A DNA stretch of 64,000 nucleotides from JAVWGW01 sp036655915 (GTDB taxonomy: Bacteria; Actinomycetota; Coriobacteriia; Coriobacteriales; Eggerthellaceae). The stretch covers positions 1-64,000 of the forward strand of contig JAVVPE010000002.1 in the NCBI GenBank assembly GCA_036655915.1. The letters are read 5' to 3'. The notes under the pieces are model-generated. The model was given only the letters and a program-made list of their open reading frames with translations, made no database searches and was not told where the DNA came from. Below are positions 1 to 9,323 of the stretch, piece after piece. The translations under genes were made by a program, and so were the position numbers. Position 1 is the stretch's first letter; each line of letters starts with the position of its first letter.

Positions 1-143
1 AAGGCGACACCATCGAAACTGTTGCCACGCCCATCCGCAACGGCGGGCGCGTGCGTGTGTGGAAAATCGAGCAATTCCGTTTAAGCGATGGCGAAAAGTT
101 CAACGTTTCGCAAATTACCCTCTATATGAAGAAGCTCCGCTAG
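1..143 (+). CDS. Hotdog-fold thioesterase (PaaI/4HBT-like), 3' fragment
   Basis: The reading frame is open from the window edge and stops at the TAG at 141-143, so only the last 46 or so residues are seen. They contain a GDTIETVATPIRNGGR stretch followed by VWKIEQFRLSDG and a terminal SQITLYMKKLR, which fits the last three beta strands of PaaI-type acyl-CoA thioesterases (strand, GR turn, vW-strand, then S-x-T-L-x-v). Such enzymes hydrolyse aryl- or acyl-CoA esters in the cytosol. The catalytic N-terminal half lies outside the window, so the call rests on the C-terminal pattern alone. The next 297 bases hold no gene I can support. Confidence 0.5.
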   Translation, partial: GDTIETVATPIRNGGRVRVWKIEQFRLSDGEKFNVSQITLYMKKLR

Positions 144-440
144 GCGGTTTTGCGCATCACGCACACGACGCACAAGCATGTGGCACACTGTGGTTGCGCC
201 TGCGTTTCCCACTATTGTGCAAAATGTTTTTGGGTGATAAGAAGAAACTAAGCCCATGCTGGGATGTATCGTTTATATTTTGCGCCTGCGTGGTGCTTTG
301 GTCGTGTTCTCGTTGTTCTTCTGTGAATTTTGTTCTGGGTCGGTTTAGGCGGCGGCGGTTTTGCTTTAGCCTTGAGCCCGTAAAGAAAGGGTGATCAATT
401 TTACCCACAAAAGAGTTCATTTTCGAATAAGGAGTTCTTA

Positions 441-911
441 ATGTCTTGTGATCATAAAGCGCCGGTTGTCGGCATCATCATGGGTTCGCAATCCGATATG
501 GCGGCCATGGAACCGTGCATGAAGCAGTTGGAAGAATTTGGCGTGCCCTACGAAGTGAAGGTGGCAAGCGCCCACCGCAAGCCAGCTGAAGTGCATGAAT
601 GGTCCGCAACCGCCGTCGAGCGCGGTATTCGCGTGATTATCGCAGCTGCGGGCAAAGCGGCGCATTTGGGCGGGGTGGTTGCGGCATACACGCCGTGCCC
701 CGTTATCGCGGTGCCCATGAAGACGAGCGATTTGGGCGGCCTTGATTCGCTGCTTTCCATGGTGCAAATGCCCAGCGGCGTGCCGGTTGCCTGCGTGGCC
801 ATCAACGGTGCGAAAAATGCAGCTATCTTGGCCGTGCAAATGATGGGCACCAGCTGCGACGGTGCCCGCCAAAAAATCGTCAAGTTCAAAGAGGATATGG
901 CCAAAGTATAG
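441..911 (+). CDS. purE: N5-carboxyaminoimidazole ribonucleotide mutase PurE
   Basis: PurE converts N5-CAIR to CAIR in de novo purine synthesis. The 156-aa length is normal for the bacterial class I enzyme. The phosphate-binding GSQSD motif lies near residues 16-20, the catalytic SAHR motif near 43-46, and the glycine-rich AAAGKAAHLGGVVA segment near 70-83. A strong AAGGAG ribosome site sits 7 bases before the ATG. Usually the AAHLPG motif carries a proline; here it reads AAHLGG, a small deviation. No purK follows: the next gene is an unrelated protease, and the other purine genes of the window lie 48-58 kb away. Confidence 0.96.
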   Translation: MSCDHKAPVVGIIMGSQSDMAAMEPCMKQLEEFGVPYEVKVASAHRKPAEVHEWSATAVERGIRVIIAAAGKAAHLGGVVAAYTPCPVIAVPMKTSDLGGLDSLLSMVQMPSGVPVACVAINGAKNAAILAVQMMGTSCDGARQKIVKFKEDMAKV

Positions 912-1090
912 CGGCAGGTAAAGCAAAGGGGCGTCGCCGTTCCTGAATAAAACAGCTCAAAAGGGCGTCCCTGCCGTGTGGGGGGCGCCCTTTGCGTGTA
1001 TAGTGAAAGTATATGAGAGCGCTCGGAAATTTTGAGGGTGTTTTGCGGTATGCCGATGCCGCTTTGCCGGCAAACGATAAGGAGCAGCAT

Positions 1091-3529
1091 ATGCAAAAGA
1101 AAAACTATCTATCACGGCTGGTCGCGTGTTCGTTTGCGGTGGTGTTGGCATGCGGCATGGTGCCCACGGTTGCCTTGGCGCAGCCGGAAGGGGAATCTGC
1201 GTTAACGCCGCTGGTAAGCGTCGAAGAGCAGATGGCGCGCATTTCGGGGCACACGGGGCAAGGTATTATTCCTTCGGCTATTGATCCCTCTTACTACAAC
1301 TACCCTGAAGGGTACGCGGGCATTACGCCGCAAGCCGTTTTGCCTGAGAAATTTGACTTGCGCGATGCTGAGGGGAGAAGCTGTGTGACGCCGGTGAAGC
1401 TGCAAAACCCCTGGGGATCGTGCTGGGCGTTTTCTGCCACTGCGGCAGTAGAAAGCAACATTCTCAACCAGGGCGTGGGCACCGCTGCCACCACGGATTT
1501 TTCCGAACGGCACCTGGCCTGGTTTTATAACCACCCCTTACCGCTGACCGCCCAAAACTCTCAAGCGGGCGAAGGAAGCTATTCGATTGTTTCGGGAGGC
1601 GATGTCATTGTGGGCGCTCCGAGTTCGGCGGCAGGATCTTTGCTTTCTGCGGGGTTTGGCGTTGAAAGCGAGAAGGCTGTTCCCTATCAAAACGATGAGG
1701 CCATTCGTGATGAAAGCGGCCTTCACTATGCAAAAAGCGGAACCTGGGCGGTGGGCGAAGACAAGCGTTTCGATTCGCTGCACCAACTGAAGGAATCAAG
1801 TATGCTGCCCGGTACGGCGCGGATTACTGTGACAGACGGTATCCCTTCCTACACCTACAACCCGGCGGCAACCGTAGCCATGAAGAATGCCATCATGAAA
1901 ACCGGCGCGATTAGCACCTCTTATGCAGCCGACGTAAGCAAGCCCGGCGAAACGGGCGACGCAACCTTCATGAATTACAAGAACTGGGCGCAGTACACTA
2001 ACACACCCATGCCGGCAAACCATGGCGTGTCCATTGTGGGATGGAATGATGATTATAAAATTTCCAACTTCAACGCAGACAAGCAGCCGCCTGAGCCAGG
2101 TGCATGGATTGTCAAGAACAGCTGGGGCGCAGGTGAGCCTAATGTGTTTCCCAATAAGCGTGCATGGGGCATTGGTGGCACTGGCTATTTCTACTTGTCG
2201 TATTACGACCAGAGCGTCATGGACTCTGCCAGCTACGATTTGGCCACGAACGATGCAGAGACTTACGGAATCACGCATCAATACGATTACCTGGGCAAAG
2301 CTTCAATGATCGATGGAACGTTTACCGACAGTAAGGGAGCCGGCAGCGCAAACGTGTTCACCGCACAGAGCGATCAGACGCTGAAGGCCGCTTCGGTCAG
2401 TACTCCTGTTGCGGGCACGAAAGCTATGATTTCGGTGTACAAACTGAATGTAGGGGCCACATCCCCGCTTGATGGTGAACTTTTAGGAATAACCGAGGCC
2501 GCCTTTGATTTCGCAGGATACCATCGTGTTCCGCTGACAGAGGCGAAAGCAAACACAACTTACAACATTCGCGCGGGAGAAAAGTTCTCGGTCGTTGCGC
2601 AGATAACGGCTGACGACACCTATTACTCCGCTTTTGAAAGAGGAGTAACAGAGGAAGGCGCGAAAAAGAATGATCTACCGATTGCTTGCAATGCCGTCAT
2701 CAATCCAGGGGAAAGCTATTTGCTTGATGGCGGTGTTTGGAAAGATGCCGCGGTGGCCTTGGCTGATCCGACTCTCACCGAAAACGGCGACTTTCCGTAT
2801 GGCAACGCCATGATTAAAGCATTTGCCGATAAAGCTGAGCTTCCTCCCGTATCCGAAATAACGGTTGCCACGGTGAAGGGTGGCGACGTGACAACGATCC
2901 CCGTGCAGACCGTGCAGAAAACTGAGGTTGTGGGCAATCTGTTTGTGGGCGCAAACCCGAGCATCGTGCTTTCAGACCTTGCGGTAGGCAGCCCTGTTCC
3001 TGCGCTGTTTGATGGCGCGCTTGCCGCTGGCGACACGCTGTTGTTTTCCTACGATGTGGCGTTTCAGGATATTACCGGGTGTAAGGGTCCTTTTAAAATG
3101 ACGCTTCCTGTGGGGGATGCTTACAACGGCAAGCCGGTCAAGATGTTGCATTTAGTGAGTGCGGGTAATTTGGATAAAAGCGGAACACCCGTTGCCGCTG
3201 CTACCGTCGATGTGTACGATGGCCTTACGGTAAAAGAGGGCATGGTTACCCTTGCGGCCTATTCGCTTTCGCCCTTCGGCGTTGCCCTTGCTGCCCCACC
3301 GACCCCGGTTGATCCGCCCACGCCGCCCACGCCACCCACGCCGGCAACCCCGGATGCAGGCAGCCCGGTGGCACAACCCCTGAACACTTCGGCTGCGAAC
3401 CTGGCGCCCACCGGCGATACGCTGCCCGCAGGTCTTGTAGTGCTGGCAGTTGTGGGCGTGTGTGCGGGGTTAGCCCTGCTGATTGTCGCTGGCACCCGCA
3501 TAGCCCACAGCCGCAAAGAAGAAAAATAG
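1091..3529 (+). CDS. Secreted papain-family (C1) protease with LAPTG-type cell-wall anchor
   Basis: An 812-aa exported cysteine protease. The start at 1091 is preferred over the ATG at 1013 because AAGGAGCAGC precedes it and a signal peptide begins there (KK, hydrophobic core, VALA/QP cleavage near residue 30). The C1A catalytic set is complete: Gln105 and Cys111 in QNPWGSCWAFS, His311 in NHGVS, Asn343 in KNSWG. The following ~300 residues fit the lectin-like domain commonly fused to these proteases in gut Firmicutes and Coriobacteria. A Pro/Thr-rich linker leads to an LAPTGD sorting motif (771-776), a hydrophobic helix and a basic RKEEK tail, so the protein should be attached to the wall by a sortase. 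It is a single gene closed by a terminator. Confidence 0.93.
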   Translation: MQKKNYLSRLVACSFAVVLACGMVPTVALAQPEGESALTPLVSVEEQMARISGHTGQGIIPSAIDPSYYNYPEGYAGITPQAVLPEKFDLRDAEGRSCVTPVKLQNPWGSCWAFSATAAVESNILNQGVGTAATTDFSERHLAWFYNHPLPLTAQNSQAGEGSYSIVSGGDVIVGAPSSAAGSLLSAGFGVESEKAVPYQNDEAIRDESGLHYAKSGTWAVGEDKRFDSLHQLKESSMLPGTARITVTDGIPSYTYNPAATVAMKNAIMKTGAISTSYAADVSKPGETGDATFMNYKNWAQYTNTPMPANHGVSIVGWNDDYKISNFNADKQPPEPGAWIVKNSWGAGEPNVFPNKRAWGIGGTGYFYLSYYDQSVMDSASYDLATNDAETYGITHQYDYLGKASMIDGTFTDSKGAGSANVFTAQSDQTLKAASVSTPVAGTKAMISVYKLNVGATSPLDGELLGITEAAFDFAGYHRVPLTEAKANTTYNIRAGEKFSVVAQITADDTYYSAFERGVTEEGAKKNDLPIACNAVINPGESYLLDGGVWKDAAVALADPTLTENGDFPYGNAMIKAFADKAELPPVSEITVATVKGGDVTTIPVQTVQKTEVVGNLFVGANPSIVLSDLAVGSPVPALFDGALAAGDTLLFSYDVAFQDITGCKGPFKMTLPVGDAYNGKPVKMLHLVSAGNLDKSGTPVAAATVDVYDGLTVKEGMVTLAAYSLSPFGVALAAPPTPVDPPTPPTPPTPATPDAGSPVAQPLNTSAANLAPTGDTLPAGLVVLAVVGVCAGLALLIVAGTRIAHSRKEEK

Positions 3530-3540
3530 AAGGCAAACAA

Positions 3541-3564
3541 GCGCCGCCGCAGGGCGGCGTTTTT
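3541..3564 (+). terminator. Rho-independent terminator of the C1 protease gene
   Basis: A perfect 7-bp GC stem (CGCCGCC at 3542-3548 pairing with GGCGGCG at 3553-3559, loop GCAG) is followed by five T residues, 12 bases after the protease stop codon. Confidence 0.88.
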
Positions 3565-3705
3565 GTTGGCACATTCTTCATGTAATTGGGTACCAAGCGC
3601 GATTTGGTGAAACGTGCGTGGGCGCTTCTTTGCTATGATAAAAACTCAAGGCGGTAGGCGGGCGCAAGGTGTCTTGCGGTGAATCGATAGAAGCGGGCGA
3701 AACCT

Positions 3706-5703
3706 ATGACTGAAAAACTTTTGATGGGCAATGAAGCCTTTGCGCATGCGGCGCTTTCTGCGGGAGTGCGTGTGGTGGCGGGGTATCCGGGCACGCCTTC
3801 TTCCGAATTGATTGAAACGATTGCAGCGTGCCATGCGGCGGGCAGTGCGCGTGGCGTGCATGTGGAATGGTCGACGAATGAGAAGAGCGCGCTTGAACTG
3901 CTGGCGGGGGCATCTTACGCGGGTGCCCGGGTGCTGTTCACCTGCAAGCAAGTGGGTCTTAACGTGGCAAGCGACGCGCTGATGAGCCTGAACTATGTGG
4001 GCGTAGGTGGCGGTTGCGTGCTGTTTGTGGCTGATGACCCCGGCCCCATTTCTTCGCAGACCGAACAGGATACGCGTCGTTTTGCAGCGTTTGCCAAGCT
4101 GCCGGTGTTCGACCCGACCACGCCCGAAGAAGGTTGCGTCATGATTTCGGCTGCCTTCCGACTTTCTGAAACCTACCATACACCGGTTATTGTGCGCCCG
4201 ACCACGCGCATCTGCCACGCTTCCACGTTTTTCGATTTCCCTAAAACCACGCAAGCTCAGCCCATGCCTGCGGAAGGGTTCAAGCGCGATCCGAAGTGGA
4301 TCATTTTTCCACGGCGCGCCTTTGAAGCGCACGGCGAAATCAACGAGCGCTTGCGGCAGATGGCGCGCGAGTTTTCGGAAGGGCGGCTGGCTATGTTTAA
4401 CCCTGTTGAGGAAGGTGGCATGACGCGCGAGGTGCCGCAGCTGGGCATTATGGCTGGTGGTGTTTCTGCAGCATATGCCCGCGAAGCGCTGCGCACGCTT
4501 AAGGTGCGCGCGTTGGCGGCGGGAGTTAAGCTGCCCGCTTATCGTTTCATGCAGGTGGGAACGCCCTACCCCTTCCCCGAAGCCGCAGTTGCCCGCTTTG
4601 TGCAGGGGCTGAACAGCGTGCTGGTGTTAGAAGAACTCGACCACTTTTTGGAAGACGAACTGTTGGCTTTTTGCGGGGCGGTGCATGGCAGGTTTTCGGT
4701 GCTGGGCAAGCTGACGCAAACCACGCGCGACCGGGGCGAAAACACGGTGGATGATATTGCGATGCGCCTGGCAGTTTATTTGGGTGTGCCGGAAGCGGCG
4801 GATGTTTCGGGTATTTCGGACGCTTTGGGCGCTTCTTCCGCAGTCACTTCCCCTGCGCCGCTTACTTACGACGCCCCATTGCCTGTGCGCCCACCCGTGT
4901 TGTGTGCGGGGTGTCCCCATCGTGGCAGCTTTTATGCGGTGCGCCGCGCGTTGGGGAAAACGCCTGCGGTGCTGTGCGGCGATATTGGCTGCTACACCTT
5001 GGGCAACGCCCAGCCGCTTGATGCGATCGACACGTGTTTATGTATGGGTGCGGGCATCACCATGGCACAGGGCTTTGCGGTTGCCGAGCCCGAAAAGAAG
5101 CACATTGCCTTTGTGGGGGATTCCACGTTTTTCGCCAGCGGGCTGCCCGGCATTGTCAACGCTGTTTACAACCAGCACGATATCACGGTAGCCGTGCTGG
5201 ATAACGCAACCACGGCCATGACCGGGTCGCAGCCGCATCCTGGCACCGGCGTAACGCTGATGGGGCCGAAAACTCCGCCGATTTCTATCGAGGGCGTGTT
5301 GCGTGCAGTGGGGTTTGCGTGCATCGTGCATGCCAATCCGTTCAACTTGGAAGAAAGCATCGCCGCCGCCCAGGAGGCCATCGACTTTGCGGGTCCTTCG
5401 GCCATCCTCTACGAAGCCCCCTGTGTTTCCCTGGTAAAGCCCGGTGCTCCGGTAGTTATCGACACGCAAACCTGCACGGGCTGCAAAAAGTGCATCACCG
5501 AAATCGGTTGCCCGGCCATTGGCTTTGCTGCCGAAAGCAAGCGCGCGTTTATTGATACAACATTGTGCAACGGCTGTGGTTTGTGCACGCAGGTGTGCCC
5601 GTTTAGCGTGATTACGCTGCCCGCAGGCGGGGGCGTATGTGGTGTGCAAGCTGCTGCGGAAAGTCCCGCTGTTTGCGCAGGTAAGGAGGCCCCTCATGCT
5701 TAA
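3706..5703 (+). CDS. iorA: Indolepyruvate:ferredoxin oxidoreductase, alpha subunit
   Basis: IorA with IorB decarboxylates aryl pyruvates (from Trp, Phe, Tyr transamination) to aryl-acetyl-CoA and reduces ferredoxin; it is an oxygen-sensitive cytosolic enzyme. The 665-aa protein has the N-terminal pyrimidine-binding domain (LLMGNEAFAHAALSAGVRVVAGYPGTPSSE), the central C-terminal-type TPP domain with CAGCPHRGSFYA, GDIGCYTLG and the GDSTF-x-N-type Mg/TPP motif, and at its end two 4Fe-4S sites: Cys590/593/596/602 and Cys621/624/627/631. Length and domain order are those of the family. It overlaps iorB by 8 bases and the pair is followed by a phenylacetate-CoA ligase. Confidence 0.96.
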   Translation: MTEKLLMGNEAFAHAALSAGVRVVAGYPGTPSSELIETIAACHAAGSARGVHVEWSTNEKSALELLAGASYAGARVLFTCKQVGLNVASDALMSLNYVGVGGGCVLFVADDPGPISSQTEQDTRRFAAFAKLPVFDPTTPEEGCVMISAAFRLSETYHTPVIVRPTTRICHASTFFDFPKTTQAQPMPAEGFKRDPKWIIFPRRAFEAHGEINERLRQMAREFSEGRLAMFNPVEEGGMTREVPQLGIMAGGVSAAYAREALRTLKVRALAAGVKLPAYRFMQVGTPYPFPEAAVARFVQGLNSVLVLEELDHFLEDELLAFCGAVHGRFSVLGKLTQTTRDRGENTVDDIAMRLAVYLGVPEAADVSGISDALGASSAVTSPAPLTYDAPLPVRPPVLCAGCPHRGSFYAVRRALGKTPAVLCGDIGCYTLGNAQPLDAIDTCLCMGAGITMAQGFAVAEPEKKHIAFVGDSTFFASGLPGIVNAVYNQHDITVAVLDNATTAMTGSQPHPGTGVTLMGPKTPPISIEGVLRAVGFACIVHANPFNLEESIAAAQEAIDFAGPSAILYEAPCVSLVKPGAPVVIDTQTCTGCKKCITEIGCPAIGFAAESKRAFIDTTLCNGCGLCTQVCPFSVITLPAGGGVCGVQAAAESPAVCAGKEAPHA

Positions 5704-6289
5704 TGTGTTGCTGGCAGGTGTGGGCGGGCAGGGCACGGTGCTTGCGGCCAAGATTTTGGCGCAGGCCGCGCAGGCAAAAGGCTGGCAGGTGCGCACAGCC
5801 GAAACCATCGGCATGGCGCAGCGCGGCGGCAACGTGACATCGCATCTGCGCATGGGCAACAACGGCGAAGAAGTGTACGCGCCGCTGTTGGCACAGGGTA
5901 CCGCCGATCTGATTATCGCGTTTGAGCCCGCCGAAGGCGCGCGCGTTGTGCCGTATTTGAAGCCCGAAGGCACGCTGGTGTGCGCTACGACGGCCATCCA
6001 GCCAGTTTCCGCCGCGCTTTCGCACACGCCCCATCGCGCCGAAGATGTGGTGGCACAGCTTGCCACGTGCGTGCCGCACTTCATCGCCGTTGACGATGCA
6101 GTGCTTTGTGCGCAAGTGGGAACCAGAAAAGTGCTCAACACCGTGTTGCTTGCCCGCGCGCTTGCGCAAGGCACCCTTTCCATCAGCGTCGACGATTTAC
6201 GCCGCGCCATCCCCCTGTGTGTAAAATCACGCTTCGTGGAAATGAACCTACAAGCCATAGATGTCGCGTGCGGTGATGAGAGAAAATAA
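5696..6289 (+). CDS. iorB: Indolepyruvate:ferredoxin oxidoreductase, beta subunit
   Basis: A 197-aa gamma-type oxidoreductase domain that forms the CoA/ferredoxin-reacting half of IorAB. The start at 5696 is fixed by an ideal AAGGAGG 6 bases upstream; it lies inside the end of iorA, so translation is probably coupled. The N-terminus reads VLLAGVGGQGTVLAAKIL, the nucleotide-binding loop of this family, followed by ETIGMAQRGGNVTSHLR, also diagnostic. Nothing is missing compared with homologues (about 190-200 aa). Confidence 0.95.
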   Translation: MLNVLLAGVGGQGTVLAAKILAQAAQAKGWQVRTAETIGMAQRGGNVTSHLRMGNNGEEVYAPLLAQGTADLIIAFEPAEGARVVPYLKPEGTLVCATTAIQPVSAALSHTPHRAEDVVAQLATCVPHFIAVDDAVLCAQVGTRKVLNTVLLARALAQGTLSISVDDLRRAIPLCVKSRFVEMNLQAIDVACGDERK

Positions 6290-6347
6290 GCCCAATAGCA
6301 GAAAAATCGCCCACGGGGCACTTTCTTGTGATAAAGTTGCGAACACT

Positions 6348-7583
6348 ATGAATATAACCGACGAACAATTTGTGCTCATTAAAGAGCAATTCAAGACGTT
6401 GAAGCAGCGGTCTGCCTTTTACGCCTTAATTTTCGACGGTATTGAACTGGCTGATGTGCAAACGCAGGCCGATTTTGAGAAGCTGCCGTTTTCCGAAAAA
6501 GACGATTTGCGCCGCGTGTACCCTTTAGGGCTCGCTGCTGTTCCGGAAGAAGAAATCGTACGCATCCATTCTTCATCGGGCACCACGGGCACGCCGGTTA
6601 TCATTCCCTACACCGCACAAGATGTGGAAGATTGGGCTATCCAATTTGCGCGCTGCTACGAAATGGCGGGCATCACCAGCCGCGATCGCATTCACATTAC
6701 GCCAGGTTATGGCCTGTGGACGGCGGGCATCGGCTTCCAGCTGGGTGCCGAAAAACTGGGCGCCATGGCCATTCCGATGGGCCCGGGTAATACCGATAAA
6801 CAACTGCGCATGATGGAAGATTTGCAATCCACCGTGCTGTGCGCCACCAGTTCCTACGCGCTGCTTTTGGCGGAAACTATCGCTGAACGCGGCATTCGCG
6901 ACAAGTTATGCCTGACCAAGGGCGTTATCGGCTCCGAACGTTGGGGCAGCAAAATGCGTGCGCGCATCGCCGACGAACTGGGTGTTGAACTGTTCGACAT
7001 CTATGGCCTCACCGAAATATACGGCCCCGGCATCGGCATTTCATGCCCCGAACACGCGGGTATGCACTACTGGAGCGATTACATTTACTGTGAAATCATC
7101 GACCCCAAAACGGGCGCTGTGCTGCCCGACGGCGAAGTGGGCGAACTGGTTATCACGACGCTGCGCAAGCAGGGCGCGCCGCTGATTCGCTATCGCACGC
7201 ACGATATGACGCGCATCATCCCCGGTCAATGTGCTTGTGGGTCGCACTTCCCCCGCATCGACATGCTGGTGGGTCGCACCGACGACATGGTGAAGGTTAA
7301 AGGCGTCAACATGTTCCCCGCGCAGATTGAAGAGGTCATTTCGTTTACCGATGGGGCATCTTCTGAATACCAGGTGATGATCGATCATCTGTTTGGCAAA
7401 GACATCATCACGGTGTTTTTTGAAACCGCCTGCACGGGTGATGAACTCAAGCGCGCCGAAGAGGAACTTTCCTTCATATTCAAGGGGAAAATCGGCTGTA
7501 CGCCGGTGGCCAAGGGCGTGCCCTTGGGCGATTTGCCGCGTTCCGAGAAAAAAACCCAACGCATTTTCGATAACCGATATTAA
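6348..7583 (+). CDS. paaK: Phenylacetate-CoA ligase (AMP-forming, PaaK family)
   Basis: Activates phenylacetate or related aryl acetates to the CoA ester with ATP. The 411-aa protein has the ANL adenylation motif SSSGTTGTP near residues 76-84, YGLTEIYGPGIG in the acceptor region, a YRTHDMTR core motif and the small C-terminal domain with VGRTDDMVKVKGVNMFP. It is slightly short at the N-terminus. The ATG at 6348 has no clear ribosome site; ATGs at 6261 and 6276 would overlap iorB, so the start is uncertain. Position after iorAB links it to aryl-acetyl-CoA formation or release from aromatic amino acids. A CoA ligase can run in reverse to conserve ATP, but that direction is inferred. Confidence 0.92.
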   Translation: MNITDEQFVLIKEQFKTLKQRSAFYALIFDGIELADVQTQADFEKLPFSEKDDLRRVYPLGLAAVPEEEIVRIHSSSGTTGTPVIIPYTAQDVEDWAIQFARCYEMAGITSRDRIHITPGYGLWTAGIGFQLGAEKLGAMAIPMGPGNTDKQLRMMEDLQSTVLCATSSYALLLAETIAERGIRDKLCLTKGVIGSERWGSKMRARIADELGVELFDIYGLTEIYGPGIGISCPEHAGMHYWSDYIYCEIIDPKTGAVLPDGEVGELVITTLRKQGAPLIRYRTHDMTRIIPGQCACGSHFPRIDMLVGRTDDMVKVKGVNMFPAQIEEVISFTDGASSEYQVMIDHLFGKDIITVFFETACTGDELKRAEEELSFIFKGKIGCTPVAKGVPLGDLPRSEKKTQRIFDNRY

Positions 7584-7787
7584 TAGCACACGGGCATCTG
7601 ACAACCTGCAACAGCGGGCTGCCGGATGGCCGTGTGCACTTTCCGCAGCACCTCGCGTGTGGCAGCACAAAAGTTGCACGTGCGAGTGGCAGGGTGGCAA
7701 GGTCTTGTGCGTGTCACTCTAGGCAAGGTGAAGAATTTAATTTTGTCGGTTTTGTCGGTTGAAACCGTTGGATAGTAAGGAAATGAA

Positions 7788-9323
7788 ATGGTAGAAAAAA
7801 TAATAATGGTGCTTATATTCATCGCGGTGGCGGTGGGTATTGGCATCTTTTGCAAAAAGCATACGAAAAGTGTGGACGGGTTCATTTTGGGCGGCCGCAA
7901 CGTGGGGCCGTGGTTTTCGGCCTTCGCGTATGGCACCAGCTACTTTTCGGCGGTTATCTTTGTGGGATATGCCGGGCAGTTTGGCTGGAAATACGGCATT
8001 GCCGCCGCGTGGATCGGCATTGGCAATGCGGTGTTGGGCAGCTTGCTTGCCTGGTGGGTGCTTGGGCCGCGCACGCGCGAAATGACGCAGCGTCTTAAAT
8101 CGGCCACTATGCCGGAATTTTTCGGCGCGCGCTACAACAGCAAGGGGCTGCGCATCGCTTCGGCCGCCATCATCTTCGTGTTTTTGATCCCCTACACCGC
8201 GTCGGTCTACAACGGCCTCTCGCGCCTGTTCAACATGGCGTTCGGCCTGCCCTACGAGGTGTGCGTTATCGGAATGGCAGCAGTGACCTGCGCCTATGTT
8301 GTGCTTGGTGGCTACATGGCCACGGTGGTGAACGATTTTGTGCAGGGCATCGTCATGCTGTTTGGCATCGTGGCGGTTATCGTGGCCGTGCTTATCAACA
8401 ACGGAGGCTTCACCGAAGCCATCACGTCGCTGTCGCTTATTCCTGCGGAAGGTTCAGCCATGTCTGGCCCCTTTGTTTCCTTCTTCGGACCAAACCTGCC
8501 CGATCTTATCGGCGTCGTTATTCTTACTTCGCTAGGCACGTGGGGCTTGCCGCAGATGGTGCAGAAGTTCTACGCCATCAAAAGCGGTCCGGCCATCAAG
8601 CAGGGTGCCATCATTTCCACGATGTTCGCCATCGTCGTGGCGGGAGGCAGCTACTTTTTGGGCGGCTTCGGGCGCCTGTATGGCGGGCAGGTAGAATTGA
8701 GTGCTGCGGGCACGCCGGTGTATGATTCCATCATTCCCACCATGCTTTCTAGCTTGCCTGATCTGCTGATTGGCATTGTTATCGTGCTGGTGCTTTCCGC
8801 TTCGATGTCCACGCTTTCTTCGTTGGTGCTTACCTCATCTTCTACGCTAACGCTTGACCTGATTAAAGATAACCTGGTCAAAAACATGAGCGAGAAAAAG
8901 CAGATCGGTTTCATCCGCGTGCTCATCGTGGTGTTCGTGGCTATTTCGGCACTTATCGCGCTGTACCAGTACAATTCTTCAGTTACGTTTATTGCCCAGC
9001 TGATGAGCATTTCTTGGGGCGCGCTGGCCGGATCGTTTCTGGGGCCGTTTTTCTGGGGACTGTTTAGCGGGCGCATTTCCAAAGCGGCCGTATGGGCAAG
9101 CTTCATCATGGGCGTGGGCTTAACGGTTTCCAACATGTTCATCGGCTTCATCGCTTCGCCCATCAACTGCGGGGCGCTGGCCATGGTGTTATCCATGGTT
9201 ATTGTGCCGCTGGTAAGTTTGCTAACCCCCGCCGTGCCGTTTTGCATTGAGCCGCCGCACCAAGAAGGCGCGATCGACCGCGAATACGAACACGAAATCG
9301 AAGAAGAAGGCGCCGCTTCCTAA
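7788..9323 (+). CDS. Sodium:solute symporter (SSS family)
   Basis: A 511-aa inner-membrane symporter with about 13 hydrophobic segments. The N-terminal GGRNVGPWFSAFAYGTSYFSAVIFVG segment is the Na+-binding TM1-TM2 region of the SSS (PutP-like) family, and GGYMATVVNDFVQGIVMLFG is its conserved TM5 motif. The C-terminus is acidic and cytosolic. An AAGGAAATGAA stretch precedes the start. The substrate cannot be read from the sequence. Its place behind iorAB-paaK suggests an aryl acid, amino acid or short-chain acid. The stop codon overlaps that of the convergent modD gene. Confidence 0.9.
   Translation: MVEKIIMVLIFIAVAVGIGIFCKKHTKSVDGFILGGRNVGPWFSAFAYGTSYFSAVIFVGYAGQFGWKYGIAAAWIGIGNAVLGSLLAWWVLGPRTREMTQRLKSATMPEFFGARYNSKGLRIASAAIIFVFLIPYTASVYNGLSRLFNMAFGLPYEVCVIGMAAVTCAYVVLGGYMATVVNDFVQGIVMLFGIVAVIVAVLINNGGFTEAITSLSLIPAEGSAMSGPFVSFFGPNLPDLIGVVILTSLGTWGLPQMVQKFYAIKSGPAIKQGAIISTMFAIVVAGGSYFLGGFGRLYGGQVELSAAGTPVYDSIIPTMLSSLPDLLIGIVIVLVLSASMSTLSSLVLTSSSTLTLDLIKDNLVKNMSEKKQIGFIRVLIVVFVAISALIALYQYNSSVTFIAQLMSISWGALAGSFLGPFFWGLFSGRISKAAVWASFIMGVGLTVSNMFIGFIASPINCGALAMVLSMVIVPLVSLLTPAVPFCIEPPHQEGAIDREYEHEIEEEGAAS

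Noticed and set aside
5038..6321. 427-codon minus-strand ORF
   Set aside because: Mirror of iorA/iorB; no recognisable domain and composition typical of antisense reading.
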